Source: Ruminococcus sp. AF31-8BH (GTDB lineage: Bacteria; Bacillota; Clostridia; Lachnospirales; Lachnospiraceae). From it: a DNA stretch of 64,000 bases. Below, piece after piece: positions 1 through 7,577 of the stretch. The notes under the pieces are model-generated. The model saw nothing but the letters and a program-made list of their open reading frames with translations. It ran no database searches and was not told the origin of the DNA. Positions within the stretch are counted from its first letter, which is position 1; each line of letters starts with the position of its first letter. The position numbers and the translations under genes are program-made. The stretch is from positions 124,001 through 188,000 of the forward strand of contig NZ_QTVN01000001.1 in NCBI RefSeq assembly GCF_003460605.1. Reading direction: 5' to 3'.

Positions 1-172
1 TATCCATAAAAATCAGGTCGCAATCTCCCTTATAGTCATCCAGAAAATTCATACCGTTCTGAAATACCGTAATTTTGTACTGCGCTTCCTGTTCTTTTCC
101 GTATTGTTCTATATATTGTAAAAGCTGTTTCTGATACTCCTGGTCGTCTTCTACTACAGCAATTGATATCAT
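1..172 (-). CDS. LytTR-type response regulator, N-terminal receiver part (cut by window edge)
   Basis: The 57 visible residues form the start of a CheY-like receiver: the hydrophobic strand ISIAVVEDD carries the acidic pair (D9, D10), and the visible part ends at the phospho-acceptor Asp (D57) in LIFMD. It aligns well with the N-terminus of the complete LytTR regulator at 36421, including D57 and the pattern of the intervening helix, so a C-terminal LytTR DNA-binding domain is inferred but lies outside the window. The start is the ATG at 170-172 with a GGAGG ribosome site about ten bases upstream. It lies just downstream of the GH2 gene on the same strand and may regulate glycan genes like its paralogue. 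Confidence 0.75.
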   Translation of the reverse strand, partial: MISIAVVEDDQEYQKQLLQYIEQYGKEQEAQYKITVFQNGMNFLDDYKGDCDLIFMD

Positions 173-190
173 AGGGCAAGGTTCCTCCAG

Positions 191-219
191 CTAGAGCGTG
201 TTTGAAAAAGGCTTTTCTA
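191..219 (+). repeat. Terminus of the dispersed palindromic-ended repeat
   Basis: CTAGAGCGTGTTTGAAA at 191-207 is identical over 17 bp to the right terminus (inverted) of the complete repeat at 18421-18586, and the following AAGGCTTTTCT continues with few mismatches. The rest of the element is not recognisable here. It lies immediately upstream of the ribosome binding site of the partial response regulator. Confidence 0.6.
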
Positions 220-237
220 TATCTCTTTGTAATGCAC

Positions 238-279
238 AACAAGATATTCCAGCAAAGAAGCAGCCAGAATATCTTGTTC
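238..279 (-). terminator. 12-bp hairpin downstream of the GH2 gene
   Basis: AACAAGATATTC at 238-249 is perfectly complementary to GAATATCTTGTT at 268-279 with an 18-base loop. It lies 120 bp after the GH2 stop codon. There is no clean T-run on either strand, so this is either a weak terminator or a mRNA 3' stabilising hairpin. Confidence 0.4.
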
Positions 280-397
280 TTATTCATCTCTTGCAGCTAT
301 TCCTCCTTTTTGAGTGTCAGAATATCTGCATCTCTTTTTAATTATACAGGCATCACTGCCTATTATCCAGAACATATTGCAAAAAACGATAAATTAT

Positions 398-2851
398 TTA
401 TCCAAGAATCTCCACCTCAGCCACTGCTTCGCCAAGGTCAGACTGTGCTTTTACAACTACTTTGCCAGCGCCGGATTGTGGACGAATGATAGCAAGGGCT
501 TCGCCGTAGTAGGTGTCGGTTTCGGCGCTCTGGTAGCTTTCCGGATAGTATGGGCAGGCGCTGCCGAAGGCGAGGAGTTCGCCGCCTTCTACATCAAGCT
601 TGATTCTGCCTCTTTCCAGTGGCTTGGTCTCACCGTTTTCGTCGGTGTAGCGCATTCTAACGTAGCAGAGATCGGTATCTGCATTCACGCGGGTAAGCTC
701 TGGTTCTGCGCGAAGGACGGTTTCTTTTCCTGCTGTTTTCAGGGATTTCTCTGCAATTACATTGTCGTTTGCATCATAGGCAACTGCCTTGATTTCTCCG
801 TTGTGATAGGTGGTATCAAAGAATACCTTGCAGTCGTTTTTCGGCTTCTTCGTTCCTACACACTCTCCGTTTACGTAAAGCTTTACGTGGTCTGCGCGGG
901 TATAAACCTCAACTTTCGCTGCATTTCCGTCACAGCTATCCCAGGACCAGCTTTCCATGGCATTGGTCATTTTCCATGCGGATGGGGAGTGCGCATCTTT
1001 GGTGTGGTCAATCGGAACTACTGCAATTGCCAGGTCTTCCAGTTCGAAAGCCACTCTTGTATAAGTCATCTCGCCAAGAGGCTTTCCAGTAAGGTCGATT
1101 CTTCCGGAACCAGCGCTTACCCAGCCGCAGCCGCCATCAAAACGCGGTGCATAATCCTTGTACTCCCAGGCTCCGATTCCAACCTCTCCAAGATAATCCT
1201 GCGCTGCCCAGACAAAATCACCGATAATACGTTTGTCCCTTTTTGCTTCCTGCATAAATTGATAAGCATCTGCACAGAAGGTCTCGCTTCCCAGAATCAT
1301 TCTCTTCGGATATTTCTTCAGGTCATGACGGTAACGCTTGATTCCATAGTTGTATCCGGCCACATCCATGTTTGCGTAAGCATCTCGTGTTTTTACATCA
1401 CAAGGATAAAGAGTTGCCCCTGTTTTCATAAATCCGGCGCCAAAAATTCCGGCAACTGTGTTATAGAATTCACTTCCCACAGCCTTTTTCTTCTTGGCAT
1501 TTTCCGCAGCTTCGTCTGCCTTTTTGTCACTGTAAACTCCAAAGCCCATAGAGCTTAAGAAGTTAAAGAAAATGTTGATTCCGCAGCTTACCGGGCGGGT
1601 GGAATCCAGCTCATGAAGTCTGTCTGTAAGGGATTTTGTAAGGGCAATTCCCTTTTTCTGAGCGGTTTCAGATACTTCATTTCCAGTGGAATACATAATC
1701 ACAGACGGGTGGTTATAGTCCTTATCCACCATATCCTTCAGGTCTTTTCTGTAGTTATCCAGGATCTCATCTGCGTAGTCATATTTGGTTTTGTGGATGT
1801 ACCAGCCGTCAATATACTCGTCCATTACCAGCATTCCCATCTCATCACAGGCACGAAGAAGCGCCTTGGAGCACGGGTTGTGAGCAGAACGGATTGCATT
1901 GTAGCCGGCATCCAGAAGAAGACGTACTTTACGGTGCTCTGCAAATTCGTAAGCGCAGGCACCAAGAAGTCCGTTGTCGTGATGGATACAGCCGCCTTTA
2001 AGAAGAACACGTTTTCCATTAATCTGGAATCCATTCTCCGGGGTGCAGCTTACCATACGGATACCGAAAGTTTCCTCCTGCACATCCTCTCCAAAGGTCA
2101 CACGGCACACATACAGATTTGGTTCCTCTGGGCTCCACAGTTTCGCTTCCGGAAGTGCGATTTCACAGGAAAACTTGCCGTCCGCCTGAAGGATTTCCAT
2201 TGCAGCAATGTTCTCCCCAGTGTTGCCTGCTGACTGATTTTCTCCTTCGCCCTGTGCAAAATTTCCTGCACTGGAAACTTCTCTGTTTCCACTTTTCTCC
2301 AAAATCTCAACTTTCACTTCGCCTGCAGTATTTGGCCATGCTTCCACGCGGATCTTCGGCTCTTTATAATCCAGAGTGGTGATCTTCACGCTGTCAAAAC
2401 GCAGATGCTTTTTCGGCACTGTGTACAGCCAAACCGGACGGTAAATTCCGGTTCCGGAGTACCAGCGGCTGTTTGGCTGATCGTGGTTGATCACTTCCAC
2501 GCGGATCACATTCTCTTCGCCGAATTTTACATGCTTGGTTGCATCCACATAAAATCCAATATAACCATAGGAATGATAAGCCACTTTTTCACCGTTGAGA
2601 TACACAGTAGCTTTACGGTAAACGCCTTCAAATTCCAGGATCACTTTCTCTTCCTTTGCCTCTTCCGGAAGTGTGAAGGTTTTCTCATAAGTGTAGTCCT
2701 GCGCCTCATACCATCCTGTATTTACGCCGCCAGCACTTGTCTCGCTTCTCTCGTCTAACTGCATGGCATCGTGAGGAAGAGTCACTGCAAATGCGTGCTC
2801 TCTGTCACCTGTTTTGTAACAGAGCCAGTTATTATTGAAATTCTGTTTCAT
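398..2851 (-). CDS. GH2 family glycoside hydrolase (beta-galactosidase-like)
   Basis: The 817-residue protein has the GH2 layout: a sugar-binding jelly-roll (about 1-150, with the DQPNSRWYSGTGIYRP signature), an Ig-like domain (about 155-275), the TIM barrel (about 280-570) and C-terminal beta domains. The acid/base is the Glu in STGNEVSE (about E392); the nucleophile is the Glu in GSETF (about E521). There is no signal peptide, so it should act in the cytoplasm on imported galactosides or similar beta-glycosides; the exact substrate cannot be read from sequence. The start ATG follows a GGAGG site. It is last in a minus-strand run with the GH5 and membrane esterase genes. A close paralogue sits at 14593. 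An internal linker rich in Lys/Ala (KKADEAAENAKKKK) precedes the second half of the barrel. Confidence 0.9.
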   Translation of the reverse strand: MKQNFNNNWLCYKTGDREHAFAVTLPHDAMQLDERSETSAGGVNTGWYEAQDYTYEKTFTLPEEAKEEKVILEFEGVYRKATVYLNGEKVAYHSYGYIGFYVDATKHVKFGEENVIRVEVINHDQPNSRWYSGTGIYRPVWLYTVPKKHLRFDSVKITTLDYKEPKIRVEAWPNTAGEVKVEILEKSGNREVSSAGNFAQGEGENQSAGNTGENIAAMEILQADGKFSCEIALPEAKLWSPEEPNLYVCRVTFGEDVQEETFGIRMVSCTPENGFQINGKRVLLKGGCIHHDNGLLGACAYEFAEHRKVRLLLDAGYNAIRSAHNPCSKALLRACDEMGMLVMDEYIDGWYIHKTKYDYADEILDNYRKDLKDMVDKDYNHPSVIMYSTGNEVSETAQKKGIALTKSLTDRLHELDSTRPVSCGINIFFNFLSSMGFGVYSDKKADEAAENAKKKKAVGSEFYNTVAGIFGAGFMKTGATLYPCDVKTRDAYANMDVAGYNYGIKRYRHDLKKYPKRMILGSETFCADAYQFMQEAKRDKRIIGDFVWAAQDYLGEVGIGAWEYKDYAPRFDGGCGWVSAGSGRIDLTGKPLGEMTYTRVAFELEDLAIAVVPIDHTKDAHSPSAWKMTNAMESWSWDSCDGNAAKVEVYTRADHVKLYVNGECVGTKKPKNDCKVFFDTTYHNGEIKAVAYDANDNVIAEKSLKTAGKETVLRAEPELTRVNADTDLCYVRMRYTDENGETKPLERGRIKLDVEGGELLAFGSACPYYPESYQSAETDTYYGEALAIIRPQSGAGKVVVKAQSDLGEAVAEVEILG

Positions 2852-2913
2852 GTTTACCTCCTGAAATCTCCCATTTTTTCTAAAAAGCCTAATTATTGCT
2901 GTTTAGTGTGCCT

Positions 2914-2933
2914 AAAAATCATTCCTGCAATCT
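2914..2933 (+). repeat. 20-bp internal fragment of the dispersed repeat
   Basis: AAAAATCATTCCTGCAATCT here is identical to the left part of the complete repeat (18434-18453) and is followed by partly similar sequence. It lies in the promoter region of the GH2 gene. It is probably a degraded copy. Confidence 0.45.
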
Positions 2934-2983
2934 ACACTCCCATACACAACCAGCAATTTCACATACTTTCTGACTATATACTA

Positions 2984-3024
2984 TCAAACAAATAGCAGGC
3001 TGCACTATTTTAAGCGCAACCTGC
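2984..3024 (-). terminator. Probable terminator after the GH5 gene
   Basis: Read on the minus strand, GCAGGTTGC pairs with GCAGCCTGC (one G-U pair), followed by a T-rich TATTTGTTTG tract. The pairing only works in minus-strand RNA, which fits the end of the GH5 gene 80 bp upstream. Confidence 0.55.
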
Positions 3025-3102
3025 CAAAAAATACACGCAAACTGTATAAATACACTTCATTCTTTATCCAGATTCTTATCACTACCTATTATATATTCTT
3101 CC

Positions 3103-4254
3103 TTACAGCTTTTCCATGAATCTATCCGTTCTCACTGGCATCCAACCTTTTTTCCAGCATCTGCATAAGTCCCAGGAATCCAGGCGAGTGGCATACATGG
3201 GCACTTCCTTATCCCGGTACAGCTGATAGTTCCAATAGAAGAAACCGGCAGTATCCTTCCATGCATTCAGCTGAAGAACAGCTGCCTTTCTGTACCATTT
3301 TTTGCGGTAATCTTCATACTCGTCACGGATTACCTCATGACCCTTTTTCTTATCCGCAAGCTCATTGCATACGCACCACTCACCTACAAAAACAGGGGTA
3401 TATTTCTGGGCTTTCTTCAGCAGATGCTGCTGGTATGCAATGAATGCGCGGTATGCCCAGAAGCTGTGAATGTGTGTCACATCTTCCATTGCCTGGATAT
3501 AAATATGAGTATCGATCATGACATTTTTCATGTGATGCTTTACGAAAAAGTCCTTCCACATTCCCAGGCGGAAACCATCATGAAATACGATTACTTTTTC
3601 CTCTGGCAGGATTTTGCGAAGCCGTCCGTAGGCCTGCACATAGAACTTTTTCAGGAATCTGCTGGAAACATGGCGGGAACCTTTGGCTTCTGCTTTGTCT
3701 GCTGCTTTCTTTCTGCTGGGTGCAGTCATATAAACGCTGAAGCTGATAGGCTCGTTGAGTACTTCGATTCCAAATAATTCTTCCCGGTCGCGATAGCGCA
3801 TTGCCAGCCGCTCCAGCACGGTCAGTACAAATTCCACCTCATCCGGCTGCTGGCTCCACTTGCACACGCCCTCGATTCCGCCATTGTCATAGCTATTCTG
3901 TCCGCCGGGTGCAGTGTGAAGATCGACGAGAACCTTCAGTCCGTATTTTCCAGCCCAGTCAAAAGCTTTGTCCAGATATTCGATGCATCCGGAGTATGGT
4001 TCTCTGTCTCCAAAAATGAAATATGGTACCGGGATGCGTACGGTGTTTAATCCGTGAGAGGCAATGTTTTGGAAATCCTCTTCTGTTACGTAAGTGTCTC
4101 TGTGTTCTTTCATCATAGGCCAAAGCTTTTCTTGGGGTACGTTGCGGTTCAGCCAGGTTTCGTCTTCTGCTCCCGTTCCCTTGAAAATAAAAGGCTGCAT
4201 CCATTTCTCAAGTACCAGCCAGTTGCCAAGGTTGGTTCCAATAATTTTGTCCAT
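3103..4254 (-). CDS. GH5 family glucanase-like hydrolase (exo-1,3-beta-glucosidase type)
   Basis: This 383-residue (beta/alpha)8 enzyme begins with GTNLGNWLVLEKWM, the N-terminal signature shared by GH5 enzymes of the exo-beta-1,3-glucanase group. The acid/base is the Glu of LNEP (about E168) and the nucleophile is the Glu of GEWC (about E292). There is no signal peptide, so the protein is probably cytoplasmic and cleaves imported beta-glucosides. I chose the ATG at 4252-4254 because GGGAGG lies nine bases upstream; a longer reading frame extends 15 codons further but has no ribosome site. It lies between the membrane esterase and the GH2 gene on the same strand. The substrate is inferred from family resemblance. 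Confidence 0.85.
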   Translation of the reverse strand: MDKIIGTNLGNWLVLEKWMQPFIFKGTGAEDETWLNRNVPQEKLWPMMKEHRDTYVTEEDFQNIASHGLNTVRIPVPYFIFGDREPYSGCIEYLDKAFDWAGKYGLKVLVDLHTAPGGQNSYDNGGIEGVCKWSQQPDEVEFVLTVLERLAMRYRDREELFGIEVLNEPISFSVYMTAPSRKKAADKAEAKGSRHVSSRFLKKFYVQAYGRLRKILPEEKVIVFHDGFRLGMWKDFFVKHHMKNVMIDTHIYIQAMEDVTHIHSFWAYRAFIAYQQHLLKKAQKYTPVFVGEWCVCNELADKKKGHEVIRDEYEDYRKKWYRKAAVLQLNAWKDTAGFFYWNYQLYRDKEVPMYATRLDSWDLCRCWKKGWMPVRTDRFMEKL

Positions 4255-4388
4255 ATTAAAATACCTCCCATATGTAAATTTCTGATACATCCAAGCCAAA
4301 TGTTTTTCTCATATGCCAAACGCAGTAATGGCTACATTGACTGACGTAAGTGCGGCGTATGAAAAAATCAATCAAGTCAATATATTAT

Positions 4389-5693
4389 TCAGAATATCTT
4401 CTGCAAATAATTATACAACGCCAAATGCCAGTTTCCCATAGAATGATACCTCATAGGAAATACGTCAAACGTCGTATTCACACCGCTGCGCAGCCTTGGC
4501 TCAATATCCAGAAGTGCCTGATAATCCTGTACCTGTCCAGGCAATGCAAAATCGAAATTACCGCTTGCCACATACAGATAATGAATTGGTAAATCTGCAA
4601 AATCCCCCGCCTGAATGGTATCCTCAAACGCCTGTGCATCCGTCCTGCTTCCGCTAAATGCCCCAAACCAGGAGAAATAATCCAGGCTCTGGCAAAGCAC
4701 GGAATGATACATGGTCACAGCTCCACGAGATAATCCTGCAAAGGCCCTGTGATCCCTGCTCTCCGAAAATCCGACATCATCCGCTGATTTCGCATAAGTT
4801 GAATAAGAAGATTCAATCTCCGGCATCAGATCATTCCGCAGTTCTTTTGCAAAAAAATAGGTCAGCTGATCCAGATCCTCTACACAGTCATCCTCCACAT
4901 AAAAAGTCGGCGTCACCACGATCAGCGGCTGAATATCCCCGCTGGCGATCAGATTGTCCAGCATAGTCTTGTTATATGGATTGGTTTTCAGCCAGTATTT
5001 TTCATCATCCCCTGTACCGTGCATGAGATATAAAATATTATACTCCCTCTCCTCTGAATATCCATATGGCAAATATACGTAAGCAGTTTTCGTTACAGTT
5101 CTCTCATCAGTTGCATAGGCTTTCGTTTCATAAACAACTTCCTCTACCGTTCCCGCCTGCTCCGGTTCAGCCCCATCATATTTTTCTGGCACTGCCCACA
5201 GCTCGTCCCTGGCCTGTCCATCGGCATTATGTGCTGCCTCATATCTCATTTTCCAGAATCCCAGTGCCCCTGCCGCAATCAGAACTGCTGCCAATAATGG
5301 AAAAACTGCCGCTTTTCCAACTGGTGTCTTTTTCCAGACCATATACCCAGTTCCCAGAATTCCCCCAACTGCCGCCACAATGCATTCCACCAGAAACATC
5401 CAGTTGAAGTAATAAGTGCTGGTAGAAAAATTTGTATTAAAATACAGGACAAACGCCGCCGCTCCAATCACCAGATACAAAAACGGCATCCTGCTTTTCC
5501 ACGCAGCAACAGCCAGCAAAATGAACACTACCGCAATTACCCCGAATGTAATAAATGCTGTTTTATCCCCCAGCATTGCAAAACGGACAATGTCAATACA
5601 GGCGAATAAAATCAAAATCCCCGATGTAATCCGGCAAATCCAGTCCACCGCATCTTTCTCAAATTTTCTTTGTTTTTCATCACATATCTTCAT
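4389..5693 (-). CDS. Membrane-anchored esterase (five TM segments plus CE1/esterase-D-like domain)
   Basis: The 434-residue protein has five hydrophobic segments in the first 145 residues (about 20-40, 47-65, 72-88, 95-118, 125-145), then a linker and an alpha/beta-hydrolase domain of the putative-esterase (feruloyl/acetyl-xylan esterase-like) family. Visible motifs are YLPYGY, LMHGTGDDE (oxyanion loop), GLSRG (nucleophile Ser) and a C-terminal YHSMGNW His. Such enzymes remove acetyl or feruloyl groups from plant glycans. The catalytic part should face outside, but the orientation is inferred. The TM bundle in front of the esterase is unusual, since the paralogue at 28843 has only a signal peptide. 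It is the first gene of the esterase-GH5-GH2 run. Confidence 0.8.
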   Translation of the reverse strand: MKICDEKQRKFEKDAVDWICRITSGILILFACIDIVRFAMLGDKTAFITFGVIAVVFILLAVAAWKSRMPFLYLVIGAAAFVLYFNTNFSTSTYYFNWMFLVECIVAAVGGILGTGYMVWKKTPVGKAAVFPLLAAVLIAAGALGFWKMRYEAAHNADGQARDELWAVPEKYDGAEPEQAGTVEEVVYETKAYATDERTVTKTAYVYLPYGYSEEREYNILYLMHGTGDDEKYWLKTNPYNKTMLDNLIASGDIQPLIVVTPTFYVEDDCVEDLDQLTYFFAKELRNDLMPEIESSYSTYAKSADDVGFSESRDHRAFAGLSRGAVTMYHSVLCQSLDYFSWFGAFSGSRTDAQAFEDTIQAGDFADLPIHYLYVASGNFDFALPGQVQDYQALLDIEPRLRSGVNTTFDVFPMRYHSMGNWHLALYNYLQKIF

Positions 5694-5795
5694 TACTGTC
5701 CCACCTTATGTCTCAGATTATTTTACCACACTTATCAACAATATCAAACCCTTGCCCCTTTACGCCCCATCTGGCAAATTTAATCTATTTTCAGG

Positions 5796-5839
5796 CAAAA
5801 AAGAAACAGCCCTCTGAATTTAAACACTCAGAAAGCTGT
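5796..5839 (-). terminator. Intrinsic terminator after the methyltransferase gene
   Basis: On the minus strand ACAGCTTTCTGA pairs with TCAGAGGGCTGT (with G-U pairs) and is followed by TTTCTTTTTT. It starts 8 bp past the stop codon. Confidence 0.85.
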
Positions 5840-5846
5840 CCCCATC

Positions 5847-6767
5847 TTAGAAGGAATTATCAAGTGCTTCCTGGACAGCCTGTCCGATTTCTTTATTTTT
5901 TCCATCCTGTGTTAATTTGAAAACCTTCTGCATTTTCTCATCAAGCGGAGATGCAGGAGCTGGCTGTGCTGCTTCTTCTGCGGCTTTGTTTCCAAACTTA
6001 CCAATATACTCTAGACAATATTCATCACTCTCTAACAGTGCATTTGTGGCATAAATCATACCAATCATATTCTTGTTGGTAGGATCTACGATAGCACTGT
6101 CCATACCAGCATTCATAGCCAGCACCATAAATGCCTGGTTAATATTCTTTCTTACTGGAAGTCCGAAAGAAATGTTGGAAAGTCCACTGGTGATATGGAT
6201 TTCCGGATATTCATATTTAATTCTTCTACAGCAGTCTGCAAATACAGTTAATGCGGTCTGGTCTGTTCCCAGTGTTACAACCAGTGGATCAATATGTAAA
6301 CGGCTTGGTGCAATACCGTACTGTTTTGCTTTTTCCATAATTCCGAAGAAAATTTTCATACGGCGCTCTACGGAATCCGGAATTCCATCGTTATCGCAGA
6401 GAAGGGCTACACACTCCCAGTCTGTATCTGCGATCACTGGAAAAATAGTGTCAATTTTGTCTCCCTCAAGGGAAACAGAGTTAATAAGTCCCGGTCTTTT
6501 ACAAAATGGAATGGCTGCGACACAGGATTTTGCACTTGGACTGTCCACACAGATCGGTGTGTCTGTCACTTCCTGTACAAGATCAATCATCCATTTCAAA
6601 GTTTCTACCTCTACGTCCTCTTCTACTGACGCACATACATCCAGAAATGTGGCTCCCGCTTCTGCCTGCATTCTGGCTCTTTCTCTGATCAGGTCCGCAT
6701 CCTTCTCAGCGATAGCTTTGGCAACTGACGGAATGGATCCGTTCAGCTTCTCACCAATAATAATCAT
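5847..6767 (-). CDS. Methyltetrahydrofolate:corrinoid methyltransferase (AcsE/MtgA-type pterin-binding protein)
   Basis: The 306-residue TIM-barrel protein carries pterin-binding family motifs: IIGEKLNGS at the start, ATFLDVCAS, ICVDSPS, LHIDPLVVTLGT and GLSNISFGLP, whose Asn helps activate the pterin. It moves a methyl group between methyl-THF and a corrinoid protein, as in the Wood-Ljungdahl pathway or in O-/N-demethylase systems. I start at the ATG at 6765-6767 because GGAGGG lies seven bases upstream; 13 further upstream codons are open. The C-terminal 25 residues (TQDGKNKEIGQAVQEALDNS) resemble the first helices of corrinoid proteins, which is inference. The RACo-like activator and DUF2284 protein lie upstream on the same strand, but no corrinoid protein is in the window. 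Confidence 0.85.
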   Translation of the reverse strand: MIIIGEKLNGSIPSVAKAIAEKDADLIRERARMQAEAGATFLDVCASVEEDVEVETLKWMIDLVQEVTDTPICVDSPSAKSCVAAIPFCKRPGLINSVSLEGDKIDTIFPVIADTDWECVALLCDNDGIPDSVERRMKIFFGIMEKAKQYGIAPSRLHIDPLVVTLGTDQTALTVFADCCRRIKYEYPEIHITSGLSNISFGLPVRKNINQAFMVLAMNAGMDSAIVDPTNKNMIGMIYATNALLESDEYCLEYIGKFGNKAAEEAAQPAPASPLDEKMQKVFKLTQDGKNKEIGQAVQEALDNSF

Positions 6768-6975
6768 GGCATTTCCCTCCAATATGAAATTGTTTTTGCT
6801 GCTCATCAGCTGTTTTTTGACAGCTTTTATTGTTCTCTCCGCTTGAATGCCTCCGCTAAGACATTCTTTTCAACAAATTCATTTTATATCAGAAAAAGGG
6901 AATGCCGCTTCTCTTTTTTTCTCATTCCATTATACTATCTTACTGTGAATATTTTCACATATTATGATGAGTTCA

Positions 6976-7021
6976 TAAAAAAAACAAAACGCTTCGTCAT
7001 GTAAATATGAGTTGCATTTTG
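6976..7021 (-). terminator. Intrinsic terminator after the DUF2284 gene
   Basis: On the minus strand CAAAATGC pairs with GCGTTTTG (one G-U) and is followed directly by eight T residues. It lies 15 bp after the stop codon. Confidence 0.7.
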
Positions 7022-7036
7022 CTTTTTGATCTTATT

Positions 7037-7573
7037 TTATTTCAGTAAATAACAACTGGTATAGACAATTTTTCCTGAACCATAATAATAATCCAGATGA
7101 TTTGCCTGACACACCTGCATGACCAGCATTCCATATGCTTCCATTGAGGAAAAAGCTTCCCCTGGAAAACGGCAGGGCGCATCCGGATAGGTACAGACCT
7201 TACACTTCGTACAGCATCCCGCTCCAATAGGCAGCATGTCCGGGTAAAACTTCCGCAGGTCTTTTTCCAATGCATAAAAGGATGCCTTGTGCATGTCCTC
7301 GATTCGCATCATTCCCTCCCCATCCATGGAATCTTCCAGTTGTCCAACAGTCTGCACCAGAATCCCCAGCTTGTACTTTCTTACTCTTTTTTCGCATTCT
7401 TCCAAAGTACCGCAGCCTGGAGGACAACTCCAGCATTTATTGTATTTATGACAGGAATCAGAAGCGCACATCTGACGAACTTCTGGTTTCAGTTCGATGG
7501 TATCACAGGCCAGCGGCACTGTATGGGTAAAACCATGGGACTGACATAATTCCTTTAGCTCTTTAAAATTCAT
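7037..7573 (-). CDS. DUF2284 cysteine-rich metal-binding protein
   Basis: The protein has 178 residues with clusters of cysteines typical of the DUF2284 family: CASDSCHKYNKCWSCPPGCG near the N-terminus and GCCTKCKVCTYPDAPC near residue 125. These are expected to bind Fe-S or zinc; the biochemical role of the family is not established. I start at the ATG at 7571-7573, which has GGGAAG upstream; an in-frame TTG 7 codons earlier overlaps the previous gene. It follows the RACo-like gene by 4 bp, so the two are co-transcribed. Members of this family often accompany corrinoid methyltransferase genes, which fits the neighbourhood. Confidence 0.8.
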   Translation of the reverse strand: MNFKELKELCQSHGFTHTVPLACDTIELKPEVRQMCASDSCHKYNKCWSCPPGCGTLEECEKRVRKYKLGILVQTVGQLEDSMDGEGMMRIEDMHKASFYALEKDLRKFYPDMLPIGAGCCTKCKVCTYPDAPCRFPGEAFSSMEAYGMLVMQVCQANHLDYYYGSGKIVYTSCYLLK

Positions 7574-7577
7574 TTTT

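Noticed and set aside
314..1558. Long plus-strand frame opposite the first GH2 gene
   Set aside because: It is antisense to a clear GH2 enzyme, gives a low-complexity hydrophobic translation and has no family resemblance.
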